Source: Isoetes taiwanensis (taxonomy: Eukaryota; Streptophyta; Lycopodiopsida; Isoetales; Isoetaceae). From it: 64,000 bases of DNA. This document shows positions 34,201 through 45,610 of the stretch, piece after piece (the first letter of the stretch is position 1; the number at the start of each line of letters is the position of its first letter). The notes below the pieces were generated by a model that was not told the origin of the DNA, did no database searches, and saw only the letters and a list, made by a program, of their open reading frames with translations. Made by a program: the position numbers and the translations under genes. The stretch spans positions 124,001 to 188,000 of the forward strand of contig JAJEKV010000276.1 in NCBI GenBank assembly GCA_021234155.1, written 5' to 3'.

Positions 34201-35727
34201 AAAATCTATCTAGAGAAGCAATAGATTGTGGGACCAGATTCATGAAGTTTACGTCTTTCAACAGTTTCAATTTCATTAGAAGCTCTCGTAAACTTCTTTA
34301 GGCATTGTCTTTACAACATCACTTATTGCTAACCCTTCAGGTATCTATAAAATGATTGGATGATATAAGATCTCATGGCCATTATAAACAAAGAGAACAA
34401 TGTTCACGTAATTAGGTACGGGTTCTCGCAAGTTGTGTAAAGCCAAGGACTGAAGTATAAGACTCCTTAATGTAATCAAACGGCTCATAACGCCATACAA
34501 GTTTTCTTGAGTTGTTGCAAATAAATAGCAAAGAGTGAGACTCCTTGCTTAGCCCCGCATTTAGTGCTCCATTCAGATTCAAAATTTCTGGCTTTGTCTC
34601 ACAAACAAACTTAACAAGCACACAATTTCTTAAGACTCGATGGTTTCAATCGAACACATTTGAGCTTGAACAGAAATATGGAAAAAGTTTATGAGTAGAG
34701 ACGACCATTAAAAAACATAATTGACATGTTTATCGTGAATACTATAACTAAATATCCAAGATCACTTCATTATCGAAAAGCCGTAGACATCAACTGGACA
34801 AGAGATCATATTGAGAACCAATTAAACTATTGAGAATCCACAAATGTTACATAAGCTACGAGCAGGATCCGCAAGAGATAGAAGGAAAGAAGGCTCAAAA
34901 CTTAAAGGCTATGAAAATCCAAAGGGTCTTGTTTGTAAAAAGGTTTAAAAGGTCAAAGAGTTATTGATTGGCCTTGCTACTAAACAAAAAAATAGAGGGC
35001 TTACTGTGGGTTATATCCGGTCAACCATATGCATAGAAACAAAGCATAGTTCAGCCCCTCCGCGTGCATAAGAAAAGGCGTTTGGTAATAGTAGACAAAA
35101 ATAGCATGGAGATTTTTGTCCCTATGAGGCCTATCTTTGCAATCAAACTATTTCTATCTCCCTACGGTTAATACATCATAGAAACAACAACTATAGACAT
35201 GAAAGAAGGTGTCCACACTAAAATCTTCCAGAAAACCTAAGTCTATATTTTTGTTTTCATTTAACTATAGACTTAAGAAACGTAACGAGCTTACTTTACT
35301 AAGTCGCCATCTTGCCAAGTCGCAATCTTTTACCGCGGTCGAATGGCTACCGAGCTAGGTCACGCTTCTTCCCGCAAGCATAATTGTAGTACAGAGGGGA
35401 TTATAGATGGAAAGAACTAGCTAAAACGCATGAAAAAGGAAGGTGAAGGCAAAATTTCTACGGACTCATTTCGACCCCTCTCCTCCGCCACCATCGCTCC
35501 TCCGCCACCATTGCTCAACTGCTCAGAGAGAGAGAGCCATACTAAAGGCTTTCCAAGCAACCGCCAAATTTTAAAATGAATTTTAGTGGAAGCAAATGGG
35601 AAAAATTGCGCTAAAATTTTCGCTTGGTATTATGCCACAAAATTGTTCTTTTTTAATTATTTTTGGGGTTGCCTTTAAGGGCAAGCATAAACATGCCAAA
35701 GTAGTAATACATATGTAAAGGTAACCG
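31216..35727. other. long AT-rich stretch without recognised genes
   Basis: Short ORFs only. GATGGGAATCGAACCC (~31895-31910) is a reverse-oriented B box and suggests an old SINE. 35475-35515 has a duplicated CCTCCGCCACCAT(C/T)GCTC. Nothing else is supported. Confidence 0.5.
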
Positions 35728-35850
35728 GCGGAATGAGGGGTTCCACGGTAAAACGGGCAGGCGGCGCTACCAGACCGCACCGCCGTGCCGCTCACGGCGC
35801 GCCGCCGGGCCGCCGATTTACCGCCGGAAACCATCATTCCTACCGCTACT
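35725..35850. repeat. GC-rich imperfect inverted repeat
   Basis: GGCGGAATGAGG...CACGGTAAAACGG on the left pairs imperfectly with GATTTACCGCCGG...CATTCCTACCGC on the right, around a GCCGCCGGGCCGCC core. It contrasts sharply with the AT-rich surroundings and may be a degenerate foldback element. Confidence 0.45.
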
Positions 35851-35999
35851 CTCACGTGAACCTAAGATTTGGGGAAATTCGCTTCTTGGATTTTTTGCAC
35901 TGGGACCTCCAAGATCCACGGCTATGGCCCGCTATGGCCTAACATTTAAGACAGAGAATTTTATTGAAGATCTAACCCTCGCTCGAGGATTTTATTGAG

Positions 36000-37730
36000 G
36001 ATTTTATTGAGGATTCCCCTTTATCTCCGCTTATCTTCTCGATCTCCCTTCCTTACTTGGTGTTCGGGATGCAAACGGATAGCGGCGGGATGTAGTGCGT
36101 GGATGAATCTAGGCAAGCCCATCTGAAAATCTTTGCGAATATTGTGTGTTCCGGAAGCAGATTTCTGGAAGCATCCGGAAATCCTTGCGCAAAGGAAATC
36201 TTTGTTTTGCTCTCCTTGGTTGTCGCTGGTTGTTTTGATTGGGAATGCTTGGGTTGCTCATCTCTTGGGGCTGTGCCATGGCTCCTAACGAATCTTCATG
36301 GCTTTCCGGTTCCCAATATTACCTTGATTGCCGGGACTTGTTCTGCGCGTCCTCTGCCCTCACCTCTATTTTTCGGGTCGAGCCCATCCCTATTCAAATC
36401 GGCATGTATTCTATGGGAGATCTGGCAGTTTTTGCAAGATTTTCAGTAGCAACAGCGTTTGCAGCATTTTTTATGTTAGCATTTGTGTTGGTCTTATCAA
36501 GGTCATCCCAAGTTAAAACAGAGAGGCATTTTGGCGATCATATTTCATTTTACATGTTGAACATGATGAGTTCTGGAAGCAAGAATTGATTCTGATTTGA
36601 TAACTGACGACGTGATGGTCTTCTTTTTCTGGTAGTAAAGCCCATGTTTTTTTACGTGGCTAATGTGTCCAATATGGATGTGCTTGCGGGATCGCCAGAG
36701 AGAGAAATCGGGACCATGTTTAGGAAATTGGACCAACTTTAGGTCTCTAATTAATATTCTATTCATCTTGCAACCAAGTAAAGGAACAAATATAGGCAGC
36801 CACAAGAATAAACATTTTTCTGTTTATTTCTATGCAATCCAAGAATGCAAATTCAGCAGAATATGTTCTGTGAAGGAGCTCATTTTAACCTCTCTTCACA
36901 TACCATGCATTGAGCCAGCAAATAATCTAGTTGTTGCTTCTTATGCCAAGCAGTCCTAACTCAATTATAAAAAAAGAATGGCCTGCACTTCGTTGTTATA
37001 CAACTGTAGTGCCTCTTTTACACATAGAGGTGTAGTGTCTTCTTCACCCACAATAGAAGATCTGGGTTGGGAACTGCAATTATCATTTCTAAAAGTTAGC
37101 ATTTAGAATTTGATATTATCCATCTAAAGGAGCACAAGAAATATATTTGCATCTTGTCATAAAATGCTTGCATGATTGTCTCATAAGTGCATAAAGTTTT
37201 TGCCTAACAGTAGTTAAATTCCTATTGGATGGTTTCCATCATAGCGGCTAGAATTTAGTTGCTGATGGAATATTCCATGTTGACGGGCCACGATTTAGCC
37301 ATAACAACCGATTTACTTTGAAAGCTTGTTTTCAAATCAATGTACCCGAGATTATTACCGCCAACTATGAATGAAATCCTAAACCCTAAACCTCTGAGCT
37401 TACGGATATGAGGACCTCCTTCTCCGGTGTCTTCTTCATACCAGATCAACTTCCACCATTCGCAAGCCTCCCACTGCTGTTGAGAGTTTTCTGGCTTCCT
37501 TAAACCAGAATGGCATGCAAGATCTGGAATTTGTTCTACAGATAATTCATGTCATCATATCCAATGATATGGTTATAAGAGGTTTGTTTATCAATAAGTA
37601 GCAAATGTGACTGCTTAAGAGAAGGAACTAGTCATAATTGGTCACATGCTTTTCTCTTATTCTGGTCCTGATGGGAAAAAGTTTCTTAGTAAATGCGTTG
37701 CCTTCAAATAAGGCAAGTTAAAGAGTTAAG
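36000..37730. other. no gene recognised
   Basis: Overlapping ORFs at 36099-36589 in three frames and a minus ORF at 37255-37449 have no motif I recognise. Earlier ABCB exons were sought here and not found. Confidence 0.4.
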
Positions 37731-38301
37731 GGTCCAAGAAAGTGAGAGCAATATTGCGCAATGAAGTTGGATGGTTTGATATAGAAGAGAATATTTAATA
37801 GCATTTTGTTATCATCAAGGCTAGCTTCAGATGCAAGTATGGTGAGAGTCGCAGAGTTGATGATCGCATGTCTACCCCTTATATGGAATTTTGCAACCGA
37901 TGGTTACTGGGTTTGCTATGGCATTTGTGTTGCAATGGAAACTTACTCTTGTAATACTGGCACTCTTCCCCCTTATGATTGGTGCACATCTTGCAGAGGT
38001 GGCTCTTCTATTCCATGTCTTTGCATGTAATCACTGGACAAATGCTAACATTCTAGCATTTGCTCTGTGTAGCGTCTTTTCTTATGCCCCTGATTTTTTG
38101 CAAATTTGTGAAAATGACCCTGTTTTAGGGGTATTTTTTGATAACATGACCATAACGTTTTTATGATGATTCAAATAAGAATGTATTCTTAAGATGAATT
38201 ATAGATGAGAATGATATCTTCTCATCAAAGCTAAGATTAGTTGAATTGGAGTCCGAAATTTTAAGTTATAATTATGATTTTTTTTGTGTTTAAAAAATTA
38301 C

Positions 38302-38756
38302 ATAACAACCAACACATAACTACCATTAACATTAATTATCACAACCATTGGATCCAACACATTTAAATTAAAATCCCCCTTAAACCCCCTTTGGTTTGGG
38401 TGCATATTCACCGGGGTGACTCTGTGCAACGAGTCGTTGGATAGGCATATTCACCCCTTATTCCTTAATCTACACCGTACGTAAAGTTCCTCGTTTGTGG
38501 GGTATGCAAGTACAAAATTTGCTATACTGTATAACAAGATTTGCAAAATACTATAAGATTTGAAGCAAAAATACTATATGGTGTTGATTTTTATGCGTGC
38601 AAAAATATAATTATAAGGGCTCTCTGGGCCCTACGTCACCCCGTGTGTGAATATGCACCCAAACCAAAGGGGGTTTAAGGGGGATTTTAATTTAAATGTG
38701 TTGGATCCAATGGTTGTGATAATTAATGTTAATGGTAGTTATGTGTTGGTTGTTAT
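38302..38756. mobile_element. 455-bp MITE with 110-bp inverted repeats
   Basis: 38302-38411 and 38647-38756 are essentially perfect inverted repeats beginning ATAACAACCAACACATAAC and reaching GGGTGCATATTCAC. The centre has no ORF. It is nested within the Mutator-like element. The target duplication is not clear. Confidence 0.9.
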
Positions 38757-38844
38757 ACTAAAACAAATTTTGGGCCCTTCGGGCCCTAAAAAAACCAAAC
38801 ATATGTAAAAACATGTAACAATATGTAATATCTAATATCTAGCA

Positions 38845-38845
<1 letters not shown>

Positions 38846-38871
<26 letters not shown>
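38846..38871 (+). other. poly(A) run
   Basis: About 25 A residues after TCTAGCATT. It may mark a retroposon end or be a simple repeat. Confidence 0.7.
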
Positions 38872-38875
<4 letters not shown>

Positions 38876-40114
38876 TATGAAGCCTGAGTAACTATAATAT
38901 TATAGCATAATGTAACTTAATTACATATGCTTCATTGAAGACAGCAAGAGTATTATAGCAATTTTGAAGCACTCAAAATAGATAGCGGCTTAAGATATGA
39001 TATACATCTTCGTTGATTTGCCTATCAAACAGTCTGCAGAGGGCAGTTAGCCTATTTACTTGCGCACGTAAACCCAACCAACCAACCATAATAACAACAC
39101 ATCAATAGGGTCTTCGCCATGCGCAGGTGGTGGTTGCGCTGATGGTGGCAGGACTAATTGAACTTGATCTTCATTTATTGGATTCTCTGGTACAGTAATG
39201 ATGTTTGGATCAACATCATGTTGACTTCAGGCATCGAAGAAATGTCATGTGGAATTGATGGATTGAGAGATTCCATAGTCTGCATGAACGTAAAGGAAAG
39301 AAATTGGTTAGATTGATATTAATTTAGAAAATAGAATTTTACTAGTGAAATAAAATTGAATCAATAAAAGCTTTTGACACTGATATGCTCTACAATAATG
39401 TTTTATTCACAAACCTTTTAGTAACTAAATAAAATTGAATCAAATAAAAAGCTTGGCGAGGTTCATAAAGAACCAGTGACACTTTCTCAAGAGTTGCTTG
39501 GCTTTGGTTTAACAAGTGAAGAGAATCAGCCAGTTTGGTGATGTGGAGTAGGTTTCTCGTAATAAATCGGTGAAGCGAGATCAAGGATAGAGGTTTTGAA
39601 GCAAGCTTGCTCTGTTAGCATTCCACGTGTTGTTACTTCAGCTACAGCTATTTCTCTTTCACAATGAAACCATTGTTTATCAATCCATATGATTTTGGAT
39701 GCTCCATATGGCCACTGTTTGACTGATCTGCACGACTCAGAAAGCGGCATGGAATAATCCGCCTGTTGTGTGCACAAGAATCCATTTGTTGATTGAAGCT
39801 AAAGGCTGGTTGCTATGAATAATCCAGCAGGCCAGGAATATCCAAGAAGTTGGAAGCAAACAGAGGGCCTAAACTCTAAACTCTTTTAGAATCTGCAACA
39901 AATCTTAGAACAGACAAAGTGAAGGAAACAAAGGCGGGTTTTGCAGCATTGCATTGTAGAACCAGAAAACCAATATCTTGTAAAAAATACCATTATATTA
40001 ACTGAAGAAACATTAAAAAAACAAATACCTTTGTAAATGTGAGCAAAAAATCCTTCTCGTGATAACCTTCCATCAGCAAACATCCACTCCGGCAACAAGA
40101 ATCCAAGAGGGCAA

Positions 40115-40250
40115 GTACACATGCACATGCACATGCACATGCACATGCACATGCACATGCACATGCACATGCACATGCACATGCACAGTACACATGCACA
40201 TGCACATACGTGCACATGCACGTGCACATGCACATGCATACACATGCGCA
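40115..40250. repeat. (CACATG)n hexanucleotide microsatellite
   Basis: Nearly uninterrupted ACATGC units at 40119-40186, then diverged units to 40250. Alternating purine-pyrimidine sequence. It produces His-Met and Cys-Thr ORFs in all frames, which are artefacts. Confidence 0.95.
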
Positions 40251-40875
40251 GTGTTCATGCACAAACATGCAGAGAGAGACAACAACCCTCGGATTGTTTC
40301 AGCCAACGAAAATTAACGGCCCATAAAGGGTGCACTCTAGAAATACTATTTAGTACACCTCAATGAATACAACAACGAAATCATAGAAAAACCATGTGAA
40401 AAAGCGTATAAAAAACAAAAAGTAACCCCCTGTTATTATGCTACATATTGAGACTCCGATTCAAGTGATTTTACCTTTGACGGAAAGATACCATCCTCAC
40501 ATATAATTCATATGCATGACACATTTCTATTTGAATCATCATAAGAAAGTTATAGTTATTTTATACAAAATGCCCCTAAAACTGAGGCATTTTCATAATT
40601 TTGCAAAAAAATAAGGGCATTTTTATAATTTGCTCTTTCTTAAAAGGTTTTGGCATGGACTTGAACAAGGCAATTGGATCTCTTTAGTTTTGAAGTGGAG
40701 GGATCTAAAAGTAGCTCCTTTGTTTGAGGCCAGATTGCTGGACTTGGATATCGGCACAGTGTTTTCTATCCGTTCATATGGTCTAACACTTTGGTATGCA
40801 TCAAAGCTGGTTAGAGAAGGCGAGATATCATTCAGCCCAATAATGAAGAGTTTTGTTCTGCTCATATTACCTGCT

Positions 40876-41398
40876 TTTGGGGTTCGGCCATTCTTGCTAG
40901 CTCAAAATGTGATTTTGACTTTGGGCATGAGTCCATAGCATCTACCTTACTTGTAGGGACCAGCGATTATGACCAATGAGCGAACTTCGATTTGCTACAA
41001 GCAACTAGTCTTCCTTCACTTTCGATGCACTCTAGCCTAGTGCTATAATTTAAAAGCTAGCACGCACTTGGCAACCGAAGCGTTTGAACCGATTCTCTAC
41101 TCCTTAGACATGTGTCCTAGGGTAACTTCTCGACCTTTTGGATGCAACCATTTGGTCAAAATGTCGTTTGCATGCCAACCAAAGATGCTCCGGTCGCGAC
41201 AATGTCCAGAGCTCATGGCCATCACAACGGAGCAAGTTTGAACGGCACTTGGGGAGGGTTTTTGTTCTCCTTCTTAAGGTCTCTCTTGAACCCTCCAAGG
41301 AACCCCAAGACGCAAGCTCTTGACCCCTTGAGGGGGGAAGATCGCAAAACCTAAACCCTACAGATTTACTAGGGTTTAGGTATCGGGGGAATAAAACA
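40876..41398 (+). repeat. ~520-bp direct repeat, copy 1
   Basis: It runs from TTCGGCCATTCTTGCTAGC to GGTATCGGGGGAATAA and matches 47728-48251 in the same orientation at very roughly 90%. Its start overlaps the end of the ABCB exon relic (FLLAQNVI resembles the LALAPDVI of ABCBs), so this may be a duplicated or captured fragment rather than an LTR. Confidence 0.8.
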
Positions 41399-41639
41399 GC
41401 TCCATTTGTTAATCCCACTGTTCAAATAGTAGTTCATGTTATAGGAAATGTTCTCAAAAAGAAAAAATGGACATCCACCGCACGGATGTCCCAACCCCCA
41501 AATGTGCCCCTTTACGGACATAAGACAAGAGGGGGAGACACACTCACCCCGCGTTTTGGTCCACTGTTGAAAAGTATAGTTTTCTTAGGTCCACATGTTC
41601 TTTATTCAGAGATTTCAACATGTAGATCTGTGGAGGTGT

Positions 41640-41970
41640 GGTTTTACTAACTAACGGTGTTGTTTTTTAAGTGGACAAGGAACGTCCACTGTTATTTTTT
41701 TAAGGAGCTGTGGTTTTTGTTTTTTTAGGACTTGTGGTTTTTTAAGGAGGTATGTTTTTTGTTAAAGGAACTGTGGTTTTTTCTTTTGAGGTAGTGGTGT
41801 TTTTAAGGAGGTGTAGTTTTTGAAGGTGTGGTTTATAAGTAAGTGTGATATGTGATAATAATGGTTTTTTATTTGAAAAAGTAAGCCACGTGTCGATATT
41901 TGATTAGTTAAAATAACATTTTATTATTTATAAAATATGCCACGTGTCAATATTTTATTAGCTAAAGATA
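41640..41970. repeat. GTGGTTTTT-rich region and GCCACGTGTC duplication
   Basis: Repeated (A)GG(A)(A/G)(C/G)TGTGGTTTTT motifs at 41640-41840, then GCCACGTGTC(G/A)ATATTT-ATTAG at 41886 and 41938. No gene. Confidence 0.6.
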
Positions 41971-41999
41971 ACTAAAAACAACACCTAGTTTTTTATCTT

Positions 42000-43200
42000 A
42001 ACATATATAAAGCAGTACCCTTTTTTGTTTGATGCTAATATTTTTTCTCCAGGAAAAAACCTCAGGGCGACACTGGATAACTTTCTAAAGCGACAACACG
42101 TGGATGGCTTCCTAAAGCGTTAAAAAGGAAGAATAGGAATTGAAAAGAAGCTTTCTTCTTCCGCTAGCAATCCGGGTCATTGCTTTGTTCGACCCTTTCT
42201 TGCTTTGCAAGCAAGCCTTCAAGCAAGCTCGATTTTCCAGGTGAAGTCTTTAGCTCTTCGGTCTTCAAGGAAGAACGTGGCAAGCATAAAGAGAAATATG
42301 CCCTCAAGCAAAGTTTTTGCCGCCGCCATAGCCTCTCCATACGCCATAGCCCGTGGTCGGAATGGCCAACGTGTTCCTTGCTTATGCCTTGCATGTCCAT
42401 GACCCAACGTAAAAGAAACTTCGATTGGAGGTGCGGGGAGAGCTGAATTTCTTCTCTTGCAGATCCGAGGCTAATAATCTTTGATCTACTTCTTCAAGTG
42501 AAAGTTATGTTCTCTAAACTCCTAACCTAATTGTTTGCATATTTTCTTAAATAATGTGCTCTTGAAGAATGAACTGCCGTTTTAGTAGCTCAAGTTATGA
42601 AGCCAATGTATTTGAAGTTTATTTTCGTAAGGCGGCCATGGCAAAGTTAGATATTTTGTTGTGTCCGATTTTTTAACCGCTGTGTGGATGTATCTTCACG
42701 GTGTTATGCTTCAATACCGCATACATATGTGCTCTAGCTTTATGCGCTGCCCCATTTTGACTATTTTTTTCATTCGAGCCTTATTTTGGAAATTCATCCC
42801 CATTCCGCATGTCATTTTTCCATTCTCAGAAAACATGACTCTGCAAGGCAAGCCTTGATTAGAAACTTTGAGAAAGAAAGATTGCAACGGTTTAGAATTG
42901 CAATGCCATATGTTTAAGGGCAAGTGAGAGGAACGCTGCAAAATTTTAAATGGGTTGACTGCCTTATGGTTTATTCTCTCGATCTTCCGGATATCTGTTT
43001 TGAGCGATGCCTATCGCTTCATCTCTACATTTGGCTCCCTCTCGGTATGTTACATTTTGGCTAATGAAGAGCAAATTGCGGTTGAGAGCGGAAACAAAGG
43101 CTTCTACGCCTCAAAGACCACAAAGACCCCAAGGCTCGCTATAACTAGAGAGCTCGAGGCGATAGATTACTCCTCTCCGATTTCGCCTTTGACCGCCCAA
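42000..43200. other. no gene recognised
   Basis: ORFs up to 124 codons (42955-43329) lack recognisable motifs and overlap repeat sequence. Confidence 0.4.
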
Positions 43201-43203
43201 TTG

Positions 43204-43534
43204 ATGAAATCAAATGGTTGTATGCATTATGGCAAAGGCAATGGAAGAAGAATCGGCAATGACCATGGCATCGTGGGAGCGCTCTCTCCAATTGTAACGC
43301 AAGCCCAAAAGCTTCGTACCGGTGCATGAGAATCTGAGTAGAAGATGCCGGGGTAATCTTTGCATGGTTATTATTTTGAAGGATAATAATAGGTCATGTG
43401 TGCATCATGGCAAAGTGCAATGGAAGAAGGATCCGGCAACGACCATGGCACCATGCAAAGAAATGTCTCTTCAATTGTAAGGTAAGCCCACAAGCTTATG
43501 TAACCGGGTGCATGAGAATCATAGTAGAAGATGC
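43204..43534. repeat. ~145-bp direct repeat, two copies
   Basis: 43204-43350 and 43391-43534 share GCAAAG-GCAATGGAAGAAG, AACGACCATGGCA-type sequence and GTGCATGAGAATC(T/A)(G/T)AGTAGAAGATGCC. Confidence 0.75.
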
Positions 43535-44449
43535 CCGTGTTTTGTTAGGTTTCATTGCCTTGATAAGGTGGTAACATAATCCCCGCATGATACGATGGAA
43601 CACAAATCTCACAGACCGCATCATCTCGGGGAGCATATTGAATGGCACGACTTTGGGTCAAGTTTCCATTCGCGCCAAGACCGCCAAATATCCTGTGGTA
43701 TGCAATTCTTATTCCAACAATCTTCCTACTCCCCGGTGAGTGTATTGAAATTTCCATTGCAATCGTTATGGAAGAAAAGTCGCTTTTAGAAGGAAAAGGT
43801 GCAAATTTGTATGTTTGCTCTCTTTTAGCGAGAGGGTTCTAGTTCTAGATTTTGTAGTTTTTTCTTTCGTGATTCCTAGTTTCCAAGACGTAGATAAGCA
43901 TATTATGTAGATAGATCTCAGAGAACTGCTCACAAACTTGGGTTATGTTTTATACACTATTTTTGTGAGACTCCTTTTCAGCTCAACTACGCACAATTTT
44001 GTTTCACATTCTTCCATTATGCCCTATTTATTTCATTTTGCATTTGGTTTACAGGTCCGTGAATTTTCCAAAGATTTCTAAGCGGCGATTTCAAGCCTAT
44101 GTATGCTTTCATATTTTCAAGATGTGGAGGAAGATTGGCTTGCAAGTCTAAGAGGTCGCTCTCGCCTGTAAAGCAAGGTTTGTCTTAACGCTTGTCCAAC
44201 CCAAGCATGTGATGGATCTTTATTTGGTTTTGTGCCTTCGTTTCCAGGGAAGCCATGCGCCAACAAAGACCGAAAATGTCGTTTTTGGATGTGTATAGCA
44301 TGCAACATCACCGAGACAACACATCTTGATGGCAATTCCATCTCGTGTATTTTCAGGGACGATTTCTAAGGTGCAATTTCAATAACCTATACCAAACCCA
44401 TATCATATGGGTTGTTGACCTAGTTATTGTTCCTCCGCCCGCCTAAGGA

Positions 44450-45610
44450 CAATGGATATCCGTGGTCAATCAGATCCGGATAGCAAATTACAGTATTATG
44501 TGGATCAAGTAATAGCAAAACGTCTCATCTTTGCTTCTTAATCTCAATTCCCCTAGATGTTTTAATAATTCCACTTTTCTCAAGATGATGACCCTTTACG
44601 CCAAAGTCTTTGCCTTGGAGATGATCCTTTCAATTATCTCAAGAAGAAGGTTGTTGTTGCACGGCTAAGGCATGCTTCATTTATTGAATTTGGAATCATG
44701 GATTTACAACGTTAATTTCCTAATTGAGGGAAATTGACTCGCTTTGATCCGCAGGAGCGTAACTTTGATCCAAGGCATCTTCAAATTGAGCATTCATGGC
44801 TAGTGCAACTTTTGTACTTGGTTCAAGTCACATTTCAGGTTTTCTTTCTTCTTCTTCTTAACAAGCAAACATGATTAGAAGGTATAATGCTAATGTCAAT
44901 TGTTGCAAAACTTCAAATGCACCATATGGTTTTTCTCTTCCCGTATTTCATTTAGATAATAATCGTTATGGATAAGCTTTTTTGTTCAATTCGATTCTTT
45001 GTCTCACGACTTTGTGCTAAAGACCGCCAAGGAAAGCCGGAAGATCTCTTCTAACAAGTAGACTTTTTGCTCAGATATGCATCCGATGGTCCTCATTGTT
45101 GTTACCTCTCGATGGGTAAACTCACCTCCATGTATCTTCAAGAACCAAACAATTTCAATTGGTCATGGACCTCCAAGTTCAGAAGATCTGCTTTATGGAG
45201 CAAATCGGGTTGAAGTCTTTTGGTGTGTTTGGAATCTTTTCTTGAGTATCCTTCTTGACAACATTTTGAATATTCAACGTTAGCAACCGCAACTTGGTTA
45301 GTACTATGCAGTTGCAACCTTTGTAATAGTATCACACGGTTTCCCGTTATAATGAACCTTTAAAGGTTGAGGTCTTTATTTAATTTGCACATTTGGCATT
45401 TACGTCTAGACGAGGACTCACCATTTCTTTCATTATAGCTGATGGGTTAAGTTAGCTTTATTTATAGACTGGATAGGAATTTGCAAAAATGGGCACATTA
45501 TTCAATGATAGCAAATCATACAGTAGCACTAGGGTTGCCGAATGTTGTTGTTGAACATTTGAAAGAAGGGATTGAAGCTGTGCATCTAACTATAGGGCAT
45601 ATTGTATGTA
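44450..45610 (+). pseudogene. gene-like exon series, family not recognised
   Basis: MDIRGQSDPDSKLQYYVDQ ends at a GTAATAG donor-like site. After TTTTCTCAAG comes DDDPLRQSLCLGDDPFNYLK with KKVVVARLRHASF (44585-44715); after TCCGCAG, ERNFDPRHLQIEHSWLVQLL (44755-44837); then an open stretch 45077-45283 (HGPPSSEDLLYGANRVEVFW); then LQKWAHYSMIANHTVALGLP ending at a GTATGTAAG donor (45474-45605). The consistent strand, splice-like borders and protein-like composition suggest a former host gene. Frame continuity was not proven and I cannot name the family. Confidence 0.4.

Larger units (their letters stand above)
38067..40627. mobile_element. 2.56-kb Mutator-like element with 9-bp TSD
   Basis: ATTTGCTCT flanks the element at 38058-38066 and 40628-40636. 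The first ~205 bp and the last ~195 bp are inverted repeats sharing TTTTTTGCAAA, TGTTTTAGGGG, TTATGATGATTCAAATA and TTGAAT(T/C)GGAGTC. Long inverted repeats with a 9-bp duplication are diagnostic of Mutator-like elements. Minus ORFs at 39390-39777 are too small to be a transposase, so it is non-autonomous. Confidence 0.85.
37741..40940 (+). pseudogene. ABCB (P-glycoprotein/MDR) transporter, two exon relics
   Basis: 37755-37999 reads VRAILRNEVGWFDIEEN, then LLSSRLASDASMVRVA, and after a frame change VTGFAMAFVLQWKLTLVILA with LFPLMIGAHLAEV. 40637-40910 reads in part GMDLNKA, then YGLTLWYASKLVREGEIS with FSPIMKSF. Both match the second transmembrane domain of plant B-type ABC transporters, in the correct order. 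Between them sits a 2.56-kb Mutator-like element inside what was the intron. Only fragments of one transmembrane domain are present, with stops and frame changes and no nucleotide-binding domain, so it is a pseudogene fragment. Confidence 0.8.

Noticed and set aside
40059-40366. ORFs of alternating His-Met or Cys-Thr residues
   Set aside because: Produced in every frame by the CACATG microsatellite.
41345-41380. AAACCCTAAACCCTA as telomere repeat
   Set aside because: Fewer than three units, and the same sequence recurs in the second copy of the 520-bp repeat.
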